Both the position numbers and the translations under genes were made by a program. DNA of 7,771 nt, from assembly GCA_002793745.1 (NCBI GenBank), contig PFEE01000051.1, positions 4,808 through 12,578 of the forward strand, given 5' to 3'. Below, piece after piece: positions 1 through 6,048 of this stretch (the first letter of the stretch is position 1; each line of letters opens with the position of its first letter). Source of the DNA: Candidatus Roizmanbacteria bacterium CG10_big_fil_rev_8_21_14_0_10_45_7 (GTDB lineage Bacteria; Patescibacteriota; Microgenomatia; UBA1406). The notes beneath the pieces were generated by a model. It was not told where the DNA came from, did not search any database, and was given only the letters and a program-made list of their open reading frames with translations.

Positions 1-1066
1 AACTACGATGATTTATGAGGCATTGGTAGCCATGGGCGAAAAAGTTTCATACATCAGCACAGTTAAGGCAAACATTGCGGGAAAGGCCTATGATACGGGG
101 TTTCATGTGACTACTCCCAGCCCATTCTTTATCCAACGCAGCATACACCGGGCGGTTCAGGCGGGATGCAAGTATTTTGTCCTTGAAACTACGTCACACG
201 CTCTTGATCAGCTACGGGTGTGGGGCTGCCACTATCGCGTGGCTGCACTGACTAATATAACCAAAGAGCATCTAGACTACCATAAGAGCATAGAAGCTTA
301 TGGAAAGATAAAGCTGCAGCTGATTAATAGTGCGGATATTGCCGTAGTAAACGCCGATAATCCCACGCAGTATCTCTTCAAACATTTGATCAAGAATAAA
401 AACATATGGTTTAGCAGCGTACGGAAAAAAGCGGACTTCACCTTTAGTGAATTAACGAACTCCACACTGCAATCATTGAGTGGATTCCAGCGGGAAAACG
501 CACTGTTAGCCTATGGGGTGTTGCGGGTACTGGGTTTTAAGAAACGTCAAATTTTAGGACCTCTGGCTCACTTCAAAGGTGTTGAGGGAAGGCTTGATTA
601 CATTGAAAAAGGAGGGAAGCGCTTTGTGGTAGATTTCGCCCATACACCCAATGCGTACCTGCGGCTGTATGAATATATTGAACATGCTTACTCATACAAG
701 CGTCTTATCCATGTATTTGGTTGTGCGGGTTTACGTGATAAACAGAAACGGCCTGTTATGGGACGCTATGCAGCTCAGCACGCCGATGTCATTATTTTGA
801 CTGAGGAAGATTACCGTACTGAGCCTCTGGAGAATATTTTCAATAATATTGAAGCGGGTATCAAAAAGGAAAAGCATCATGAAAAAGATGTGGGATATTT
901 TTGTATTCCCAACAGACTAAACGCCATTAAAAAAGCCATTTCCCTGGCGCGCAAAGACGACCTTATTTTGCTTACCGGCAAAGGGCATGAAAAAAGCTTG
1001 GCTCGGGGAAAGCATGAAGACGATTGGTATGAGTATGACGCTATTGATAAAGCACTTGCCTCATGA
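1..1066 (+). CDS. murE: UDP-N-acetylmuramoyl-tripeptide synthetase (MurE-like Mur ligase), 5'-truncated by the window edge
   Basis: This ATP-dependent cytoplasmic ligase adds the third amino acid (meso-DAP or L-Lys in known enzymes) to UDP-MurNAc-L-Ala-D-Glu. The reading frame is open from base 2, and its first two codons (Thr-Thr before the Met at 8) look like the end of the P-loop GKTT, so the Met at 8 is internal. In the 354 visible residues I see TTPSPF (about 37-42), the Mg/ATP motif ETTSHALDQ (62-70), TNITKEHLDYH (84-94), a Lys at base 311 matching the carbamoylated Lys, the Mur C-domain motifs GRLDYI and DFAHTP, FGCAGLRDKQKRPVMG, and GKGHE near the end. The usual substrate-selecting DNPR motif is replaced by EDYR (806-817). 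The stop overlaps pgeF by 4 nt (ATGA). I cannot tell whether the N-terminal UDP-sugar domain exists upstream. The family call is secure; the amino acid added is unknown. Confidence 0.9.
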   Translation, partial: TTMIYEALVAMGEKVSYISTVKANIAGKAYDTGFHVTTPSPFFIQRSIHRAVQAGCKYFVLETTSHALDQLRVWGCHYRVAALTNITKEHLDYHKSIEAYGKIKLQLINSADIAVVNADNPTQYLFKHLIKNKNIWFSSVRKKADFTFSELTNSTLQSLSGFQRENALLAYGVLRVLGFKKRQILGPLAHFKGVEGRLDYIEKGGKRFVVDFAHTPNAYLRLYEYIEHAYSYKRLIHVFGCAGLRDKQKRPVMGRYAAQHADVIILTEEDYRTEPLENIFNNIEAGIKKEKHHEKDVGYFCIPNRLNAIKKAISLARKDDLILLTGKGHEKSLARGKHEDDWYEYDAIDKALAS

Positions 1067-1719
1067 AGCAGTATCCCGCATTTCCCATTACCCACGGATG
1101 CACTGATCGAACCGATGGATCGTTTGGCAGTCGTGATGAACGCCAGCAATGGTTTGCCCAGCATTACCCCCATACACCCTATTTCGAAGTGCATCAAAAA
1201 CATACAGGCACGGTTCTGGTGCTTGATGGCAAAGTTCAACCATCAGAGGCATACAATACGACGGCAGATGCTATCGTTTCAAAGCAGAAAAACATCATTA
1301 TGGCGGTAAAAACAGCAGATTGTGTACCGGTGTTACTGTACGACCCAGCAGCGCAGGTAGGGGCAGTCATACACAGCGGGTGGAAGGGGACATTGGCAAA
1401 TATTGTCCAAAAAACCGTTCATGCTATGAAGCAGCAAGGCGCATCAGCATACCACATACAGGCATTTCTGGGACCGGCTATTAATGCGTGCTGTTATAGC
1501 GTGTCGGATAAGCGCATAGCGGCATTCACGGAAGCCGGCTTGCCGGTCCATGGCAACTCGCTATGCTTGGCAGAATTGGTTGCGATTCAGCTTAAAAGGG
1601 AGGGTGTTGACGATATAATCGCGCCCATTACCTGCACCTCATGCCAGTCTGAGCGATACTTTTCCTATCGTCGCGAAGGCCCGGATCATGGTACAATGAT
1701 TTCGTTCGTATGCCTGTAA
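1063..1719 (+). CDS. pgeF: Peptidoglycan editing factor / YfiH (DUF152, laccase-domain) family protein
   Basis: This is a YfiH-family protein of 218 residues, slightly shorter than the usual 240 or so because of a brief N-terminus. Family members are annotated as polyphenol oxidase or purine nucleoside phosphorylase. In E. coli the gene (pgeF) is known to limit incorporation of L-Ser instead of L-Ala at stem position 1. The zinc-site residues are visible: His47 in HQKHTG, Cys87 in KTADCVPVLLYD and His104 in VIHSGWKGT. Other family blocks are LGPAINACCYSV (136-147) and the terminal CTSCQSERYFSYRREG. The start ATG overlaps the murE-like stop as ATGA, and no Shine-Dalgarno is visible, so translation is probably coupled. 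Its 3' end overlaps murC by 10 nt. Position between two stem-peptide ligases favours the editing role over general phenol or purine metabolism; that last step is inference. Confidence 0.92.
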   Translation: MKQYPAFPITHGCTDRTDGSFGSRDERQQWFAQHYPHTPYFEVHQKHTGTVLVLDGKVQPSEAYNTTADAIVSKQKNIIMAVKTADCVPVLLYDPAAQVGAVIHSGWKGTLANIVQKTVHAMKQQGASAYHIQAFLGPAINACCYSVSDKRIAAFTEAGLPVHGNSLCLAELVAIQLKREGVDDIIAPITCTSCQSERYFSYRREGPDHGTMISFVCL

Positions 1720-3164
1720 CAATAGTACAAAAACACTTTCATCTGGTTGGCATAGAGGGCGTCGGTATGGCAGCCCTTGCGCTTATACTTACCGATAAAC
1801 ACCTAACCGTATCAGGATCAGATACCGGAGAAGGTTTTGAAACCCGGGAATTATTACAAGCGCGCTCAATCACCATTTTTGACGGTTTTTCTACTGACCA
1901 TGTGCACGGGGCAGATGTGGTGGTGTATACCGGAGCTCATGATGGCGAAAAAAATATCGAGGTGGTACAGGCGCGAAACCAAAATATCGAGGTTAAACCG
2001 TTGGCCGTAGTTTTGGGTGAATTGTCGAGAGAGAAGCTAACGATCGCAATCTGCGGTTGCCATGGAAAAACCACCACGACTGCACTGGCTGCAAGCATAG
2101 CCCAGCACCAGCATGAAGACCCCAGCTGGTATGTAGGCGCCACCACATTCAACCAGCGTCTTCCCGGAGGTGCATGGAACAATGCCGGTAATCGTGTATA
2201 CATGGAGGCAGATGAGTATGTGATTGATATAGCTGCGGGCAACCGGAAGGCAAAGTTTTTGGAACTAACACCACACGGTGTTATAGCAACGCGCTATGAT
2301 TATGATCATATTGATGCATATCAAGATGAAGCGTTACTGCAAGAGGCGTATGCAGCGTTCTTTGCCCGTATTCCTAAAGATGGGTTCTTAGTAATAAACG
2401 GTGATGATGAAACATTGCTTCGTCTATCTCAGGATGCAGCATGCACGGTGATTACGGTTGGGTTTAATCAAACCAATGAGGTGGTTATTACCCCGCTTCC
2501 CATGCAGGGAGAGCTACAGCAATTTTCACTTTCTCATAAAGGAGAAGCAATGGGAAACAAACCATTCACGCTTTCGTTATCAGGGCTTCATAACGTTCTT
2601 AATACCGCACTCGTGTTAGTTGCGCGCAGACAGGATCAGTTGCCCATTGATGGCCTCAATGAACGGCTATCGTCATTTACCGGCGCTCATCGACGTCTTG
2701 AAAAGATAGCTCAGTTGGATGGAGTGCACGTATATGACGACTATGCCCATCACCCGACAGAAATTACGGCCACGATTGCAGCAGCACGACAACGGCATCC
2801 TCAAGCGCGTATTGCAGTACTGTTTCAACCCCATACGTATTCCCGCACGAGCCATTTTAAGTCTGAGTTTATCGATGCTTTAGTTCATGCTGATGAAGTG
2901 GGCCTGTTGCCCATTTTTGCCTCGAAACGAGAGCGATCATCAGCTCATACCATTACCAGTGAGGAGTTAGTACAGGAAGCGCAAAAGAACGGACATGCGG
3001 TGCATTCGGTATCAGACGGTGAAGCAGGTATGTTGAGCTGGCTTGATCATTGGTACAAGCCCAGTAATCCCTGGGTTATTATTACCATGGGTGCAGGAAA
3101 TGTCTATGAGTATGGTCGTTATATAATTACGTATCTACAAAATGTTACCGATGCCCAAAGCTAA
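1710..3164 (+). CDS. murC: UDP-N-acetylmuramate--L-alanine ligase
   Basis: Adds L-Ala to UDP-MurNAc with ATP, the first stem-peptide step, in the cytoplasm. The 484 residues cover all three Mur ligase domains. The N-terminal Rossmann-like domain has GIEGVGMAALA (14-24) and VSGSDTGEGFET. The central ATPase domain has P-loop GCHGKTTTT (116-124) and EADE (166-169). The C-terminal domain has GAHRRLE (325-331), DDYAHHPTEI (343-352), FQPHTYSRT (372-380) and GAGNVYEYG. Divergences are Cys117 where Thr is usual in GTHGKTTTT, and TRYDYDHID (194-202) where TNIDxDHLD is usual, after an insert containing NRKAKFLEL. The insert resembles Mpl (murein peptide ligase), so Mpl is the alternative. Adjacency to murB and murA and the lack of other recycling genes favour MurC. 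The start overlaps pgeF by 10 nt with no clear ribosome site. The C-terminus overlaps murB by 23 nt. Confidence 0.93.
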   Translation: MPVTIVQKHFHLVGIEGVGMAALALILTDKHLTVSGSDTGEGFETRELLQARSITIFDGFSTDHVHGADVVVYTGAHDGEKNIEVVQARNQNIEVKPLAVVLGELSREKLTIAICGCHGKTTTTALAASIAQHQHEDPSWYVGATTFNQRLPGGAWNNAGNRVYMEADEYVIDIAAGNRKAKFLELTPHGVIATRYDYDHIDAYQDEALLQEAYAAFFARIPKDGFLVINGDDETLLRLSQDAACTVITVGFNQTNEVVITPLPMQGELQQFSLSHKGEAMGNKPFTLSLSGLHNVLNTALVLVARRQDQLPIDGLNERLSSFTGAHRRLEKIAQLDGVHVYDDYAHHPTEITATIAAARQRHPQARIAVLFQPHTYSRTSHFKSEFIDALVHADEVGLLPIFASKRERSSAHTITSEELVQEAQKNGHAVHSVSDGEAGMLSWLDHWYKPSNPWVIITMGAGNVYEYGRYIITYLQNVTDAQS

Positions 3165-4101
3165 ACAGATACTACAAAAAAATATCACCATTGGAACACT
3201 GCGGTGGGATGTGCCATTAAGCTCCCTTACCACGATGCGTATCGGCGGACCGGCATGGGCAATGGTGCAAACCGATAACGTCGATGAAATTCGTTGCGTA
3301 TATGATCTGGTTGCCCAAAAAGAAATCCCCCTGTTTGTTTTAGGGGGAGGTTCAAATGTGGTGTTTCCCGATGAGGGGTATCCGGGCATCATCCTGAAGC
3401 TTCCGCTGGGCAGTATCAGCACCGAAGTGCGGGATAAGGATCGAGTTGCGGTGACCTTTAGTGGAGGATATCTATCCCAATTGGCTGCTCAAAAGACCGT
3501 TGATTTGGGTCTTACCGGATTTGAAAGTATGTACGGCCTGCCTGGCACATTAGGAGGCGCGATTGTGATGAATTCCAAATGGCCTGCGGGCAAGTTTATG
3601 ACCGGCGACGTACTGGAATCGGTTCAGTACCTGCGGCCTGACGGATCACTGACTACCATGCGCCACGATGAGCTTGACTTTTCGTATGGGCACAGTAGCC
3701 TGCAGAACAAAAAAGGTATCGTTACCCAGGCAACGTTTGTGTTCTCCCAAGATGACCCGAAGGAGGGAATGAGGCGCTGTATGGAAATAATGGAATACCG
3801 AAAAAAAACACAGCCGCATGGGGTGAAAACAGCCGGATGCGTGTTTAAGAATATTGGGAAAAATGAGCAAGAGCTGCATGATTTACCCTACGGTTCGTCA
3901 GGGTACTTGATTGATCAGGCAGGGCTCAAGGGCACTCGTATAGGCGGGCTCACGGTGTCAACCGTTCATGCCAATTTTTTTGTCAATGACGGTACCGCAA
4001 CCTACGCCGATTACCGGGCACTAGTTGAGAAGGTTCGCCAAACAGTATATGATAAGTTCTCTGTTAAGTTAACAGAGGAAGTCTATGCAGTACATCATTA
4101 A
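3142..4101 (+). CDS. murB: UDP-N-acetylenolpyruvoylglucosamine reductase
   Basis: FAD/NADPH enzyme that reduces enolpyruvyl-UDP-GlcNAc made by MurA to UDP-MurNAc, the substrate of MurC encoded just upstream. The 319 residues show TTMRIGGPA (30-38), the FAD-binding VLGGGSNVVF (66-75) and GLPGTLGGAIVMN (132-144), AGCVFKNIG (231-239) with Cys233 at the proton-donor Ser/Cys position, LIDQAGLKGTRIGG (256-269), HANFFVN, and LTEEV (310-314), whose Glu313 fits the catalytic Glu. The FSYR motif reads FSYG (180-183), so the Arg that normally helps position and activate substrate is Gly. MNSKWPAG follows the FAD block where MNAGAYG is usual. The first ATG (3142) lies inside murC; a second in-frame ATG at 3151 is equally possible, as neither has a Shine-Dalgarno. 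The 3' end overlaps murA by 17 nt. Confidence 0.93.
   Translation: MLPMPKAKQILQKNITIGTLRWDVPLSSLTTMRIGGPAWAMVQTDNVDEIRCVYDLVAQKEIPLFVLGGGSNVVFPDEGYPGIILKLPLGSISTEVRDKDRVAVTFSGGYLSQLAAQKTVDLGLTGFESMYGLPGTLGGAIVMNSKWPAGKFMTGDVLESVQYLRPDGSLTTMRHDELDFSYGHSSLQNKKGIVTQATFVFSQDDPKEGMRRCMEIMEYRKKTQPHGVKTAGCVFKNIGKNEQELHDLPYGSSGYLIDQAGLKGTRIGGLTVSTVHANFFVNDGTATYADYRALVEKVRQTVYDKFSVKLTEEVYAVHH
4074..4079 (+). promoter_or_regulatory. Shine-Dalgarno site for murA
   Basis: AGAGGA ends 5 nt before the ATG at 4085, inside the last codons of murB. It is the clearest ribosome binding site in the mur cluster, where the pgeF, murC and murB starts have none that I can see. It supports the ATG at 4085 as the true murA start and suggests murA can recruit ribosomes independently of coupling. 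Confidence 0.7.
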
Positions 4102-5404
4102 CGGCGGAAAGCCACTTTCGGGAACCATTGAAGTTGCGGGTGCAAAAAATGTAGCCCTCAAGCTGATGGTTGCCGCATTACTGTTAAAAGGGAAAACGAC
4201 ATTGACTAACGTTCCCCGTATCCGGGATGTGGTGGCGCTGGTTGCTATTATCAATGCGTTGGGCGGTAAAGCCGCATTTACTGATGAACATACCCTTGAG
4301 ATTGAAAATACCCTTACCACCCATGTGGTGCCGCTGGAGTTGGCGGTACGCATTCGCGTTTCATTTTTGTTAATGATTCCGCTGCTGCATACGTTTAATA
4401 AAGCGTATGTTCCCAATCCCGGAGGTTGCCGATTGGGAGCGCGCCCGGTAGACCGTTTGATCGAAAGCATTACTACGTTTGGTGGTAGCATTTCTTACTC
4501 ATCAGAAGACGGGTACTATTATGCGAAGGTTGAACAGTTTACTCCCGGTGAGTATACTTTTGCTAAGGCCAGCCATACCGGGACTGAATTTGCCTTAATG
4601 AATACGAGCAGAATAAAGGGGGAAAGCGTGATTCATAACGCTGCGCATGAGCCGGAGATTGATGAGCTGATTACGTTTCTTAACGCAGCCGGAGCCCATA
4701 TTGTGCGTGACGGTAATGACTTACTGGTTGAGGGTAATAATGAATTGCATGCGGTAGAACAGCGCATAGGAAGCGACCGTAATGAGGTAATATCGTTTAT
4801 TGTGCTTTCAGCATTATTTAAGGGTGCCATTACCATTCATAATGTTGCGCTTAAACCCATAGAAACCTTTCTGGAATATTGCAAACAGGTGGGAATACGC
4901 TATTCGGAGTCCAACGGCATGTTCGACCTGCAGGTCGAAGATGCCATTTCACCCAGTGATGTAGTAACCGCACCGCATCCGGGATTTATGACAGACTGGC
5001 AGCCATTATGGGCCGTGCTCATGACCCAAGCGCATGGAGACAGCACCATTCATGAAACCGTATTTGAACAGCGGTTTAATTATGTACAAGAATTGAACAA
5101 GCATGGGGCTCATATTGAATTTTTTGATCCGCCGGTTACCGACTCCAGTAGCATCTATCAGTTTGACGTTCCACCAGGAACAACGCCCGTTAACCAAGCA
5201 ATACGTATTCATGGTCCCACCAAACTGCACAATGCGGCAACCGTTATAACCGATATGCGGGCCGGTGCGTGTTTGTTGTTTGCTGGGCTTATTTCTTCGG
5301 GAAAGAGCGTTATTAGTGGCGCTGAGCAAATAGAGCGGGGCTATGAGGATTTAATAGAACGCCTGCAGAAGTTGGGAGCCGATGTTCGATCCATTGAAGA
5401 GTAA
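4085..5404 (+). CDS. murA: UDP-N-acetylglucosamine 1-carboxyvinyltransferase
   Basis: Transfers enolpyruvate from PEP to UDP-GlcNAc, the committed step of peptidoglycan synthesis and the fosfomycin target. At 439 residues the length is slightly above the usual 420 or so. Catalytic residues keep nearly E. coli numbering: Lys21-Asn22 in VAGAKN, Arg91, Cys115 in NPGGCRLGARPVD (the fosfomycin-alkylated Cys), Arg232 in SDRNE, Asp304 in GFMTDWQ and Arg392 in TDMRAGACL. NAAHEPEID (185-193), ETVFEQRFNYVQEL and IERGYEDLIERL are further family blocks. Less usual is RVSFLLMIPLL (91-101), where MurA normally has a GPL tripeptide, and HTGTEFALMNTSRIKG in place of the common TVTENxLMAA stretch. Cys115 rather than Asp predicts sensitivity to fosfomycin; this is inferred from motif alone. 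The 3' end overlaps the following membrane protein gene by 23 nt. Confidence 0.96.
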   Translation: MQYIINGGKPLSGTIEVAGAKNVALKLMVAALLLKGKTTLTNVPRIRDVVALVAIINALGGKAAFTDEHTLEIENTLTTHVVPLELAVRIRVSFLLMIPLLHTFNKAYVPNPGGCRLGARPVDRLIESITTFGGSISYSSEDGYYYAKVEQFTPGEYTFAKASHTGTEFALMNTSRIKGESVIHNAAHEPEIDELITFLNAAGAHIVRDGNDLLVEGNNELHAVEQRIGSDRNEVISFIVLSALFKGAITIHNVALKPIETFLEYCKQVGIRYSESNGMFDLQVEDAISPSDVVTAPHPGFMTDWQPLWAVLMTQAHGDSTIHETVFEQRFNYVQELNKHGAHIEFFDPPVTDSSSIYQFDVPPGTTPVNQAIRIHGPTKLHNAATVITDMRAGACLLFAGLISSGKSVISGAEQIERGYEDLIERLQKLGADVRSIEE

Positions 5405-5990
5405 CGTGAAGGGGATTCGGCGGTCGGTTATCATGCTGGGAGTACTATTGGTGCTTTTTATTGCGCTTTTGTTGCTTCAATTTGCCGTAACGCGCTCCTT
5501 GATGAGAATTGCACAGGAAAAAAATGCATTGCTGTCAGGATTATTTGATGTGCGTGGGAGTGCTCTCTATGAAAACGGCAGACAAATGATGGAGCAAACT
5601 GACCATGATAACGACGCACGCCGCAGAGCTTTGAAAGATTTTTTTACTCGGTATGACTCTCCACTGCTGCCCTACGTTGACACGATTATTGAGGTATCCG
5701 ACCGAGAGGGTATCCACTATGGACTGCTGCCGGCCATTGCTATGGTTGAATCGGGGGTATGCAAAAAAATTCCCAAGGACTCCTATAACTGCTGGGGATG
5801 GGGTATTTATAGCAGTAAGGTTACCCGTTTTTCGTCCTATGGTGAGGCCATTGATACGGTTGCACGGGGCCTGAAGCGTGACTATATTAACAATGGCATG
5901 ACCAGCCCGGCAGAAATTATGCGCTCATATAACCCCAGCAATCACAACAACTGGGCAGAGAATGTTCAGCATTTCCTGGACTATTTTTAA
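5382..5990 (+). CDS. Membrane-anchored lysozyme/glucosaminidase-like protein (putative peptidoglycan hydrolase)
   Basis: The protein has 202 residues. A basic N-terminus (KSNVKGIRR) precedes a hydrophobic helix at about 17-37, predicting an inside N-terminus and an extracytoplasmic remainder. Residues 40-95 are charged and probably helical. The C-terminal domain (about 95-202) looks like the lysozyme/glucosaminidase superfamily: LLPAIAMVESG (115-125), with Glu123 the candidate catalytic acid, then NCWGWGIY (136-143), FSSYGEAIDTVARGL, and RSYNPSNHNNWAENVQHFL near the end. Cys127 and Cys137 could form a disulfide. It overlaps murA by 23 nt, so it is likely co-expressed and may cut or remodel wall glycan. 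The start is uncertain: ATG at 5382 has GGGAG only 3 nt upstream, GTG at 5406 follows the murA stop, and ATG at 5433 would shorten the basic tail. The specific substrate is unknown and hydrolase activity is inferred. Confidence 0.75.
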   Translation: MFDPLKSNVKGIRRSVIMLGVLLVLFIALLLLQFAVTRSLMRIAQEKNALLSGLFDVRGSALYENGRQMMEQTDHDNDARRRALKDFFTRYDSPLLPYVDTIIEVSDREGIHYGLLPAIAMVESGVCKKIPKDSYNCWGWGIYSSKVTRFSSYGEAIDTVARGLKRDYINNGMTSPAEIMRSYNPSNHNNWAENVQHFLDYF

Positions 5991-5993
5991 GGC

Positions 5994-6023
5994 TTAGCAG
6001 GCGCAGAAGAGTATTGCTAATTT
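5994..6023 (+). terminator. Weak hairpin plus short T run after the mur operon
   Basis: TTAGCA (5994-5999) pairs with TGCTAA (6015-6020) across a 15-nt loop and is followed by TTT. The six-pair AT-rich stem and short T run make a poor intrinsic terminator, and the right arm overlaps the proposed -35 of the next gene. It could be a weak attenuator or chance. It is the only candidate end point for the operon in this window. Confidence 0.25.
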
Positions 6024-6042
6024 GGTAGGCATATTGTAATAT
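6014..6042 (+). promoter_or_regulatory. Putative sigma70-type promoter for clpB
   Basis: TTGCTA (6014-6019) and TAATAT (6037-6042) are separated by 17 nt and each matches the consensus at 4 of 6 bases. This lies in the only intergenic gap of the window (5991-6048). A palindrome, ATATT-GT-AATAT (6031-6042), overlaps the -10 and could be an operator, but its arms are only 5 bp and AT-rich. I saw no CIRCE-type element. The predicted transcription start would fall at or next to the ATG at 6049. Confidence 0.4.
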
Positions 6043-6048
6043 AGTTAT

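Noticed and set aside
8..10. ATG at 8 as the true start of the first gene
   Set aside because: The frame stays open to base 2 and the preceding Thr-Thr fits the end of a Mur ligase P-loop, which the protein needs; the gene must begin upstream of the window.
877..1239. A 120-codon minus-strand frame across the murE-pgeF junction
   Set aside because: It is antisense to two conserved genes, with no promoter or protein features.
1951..1993. 13-nt direct repeat (AAAATATCGAGGT) spaced exactly 30 bp within murC
   Set aside because: It encodes KNIEV and QNIEV in a region where MurC normally has similar spaced NPEV/GIPV segments; the flanks do not match, so it is more likely coincidence than a tandem duplication or a site.
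5991..6048. A small RNA or small ORF in the intergenic gap
   Set aside because: Only 58 nt, with no start codon plus ribosome site and no strong structure beyond the weak hairpin and promoter-like elements listed.
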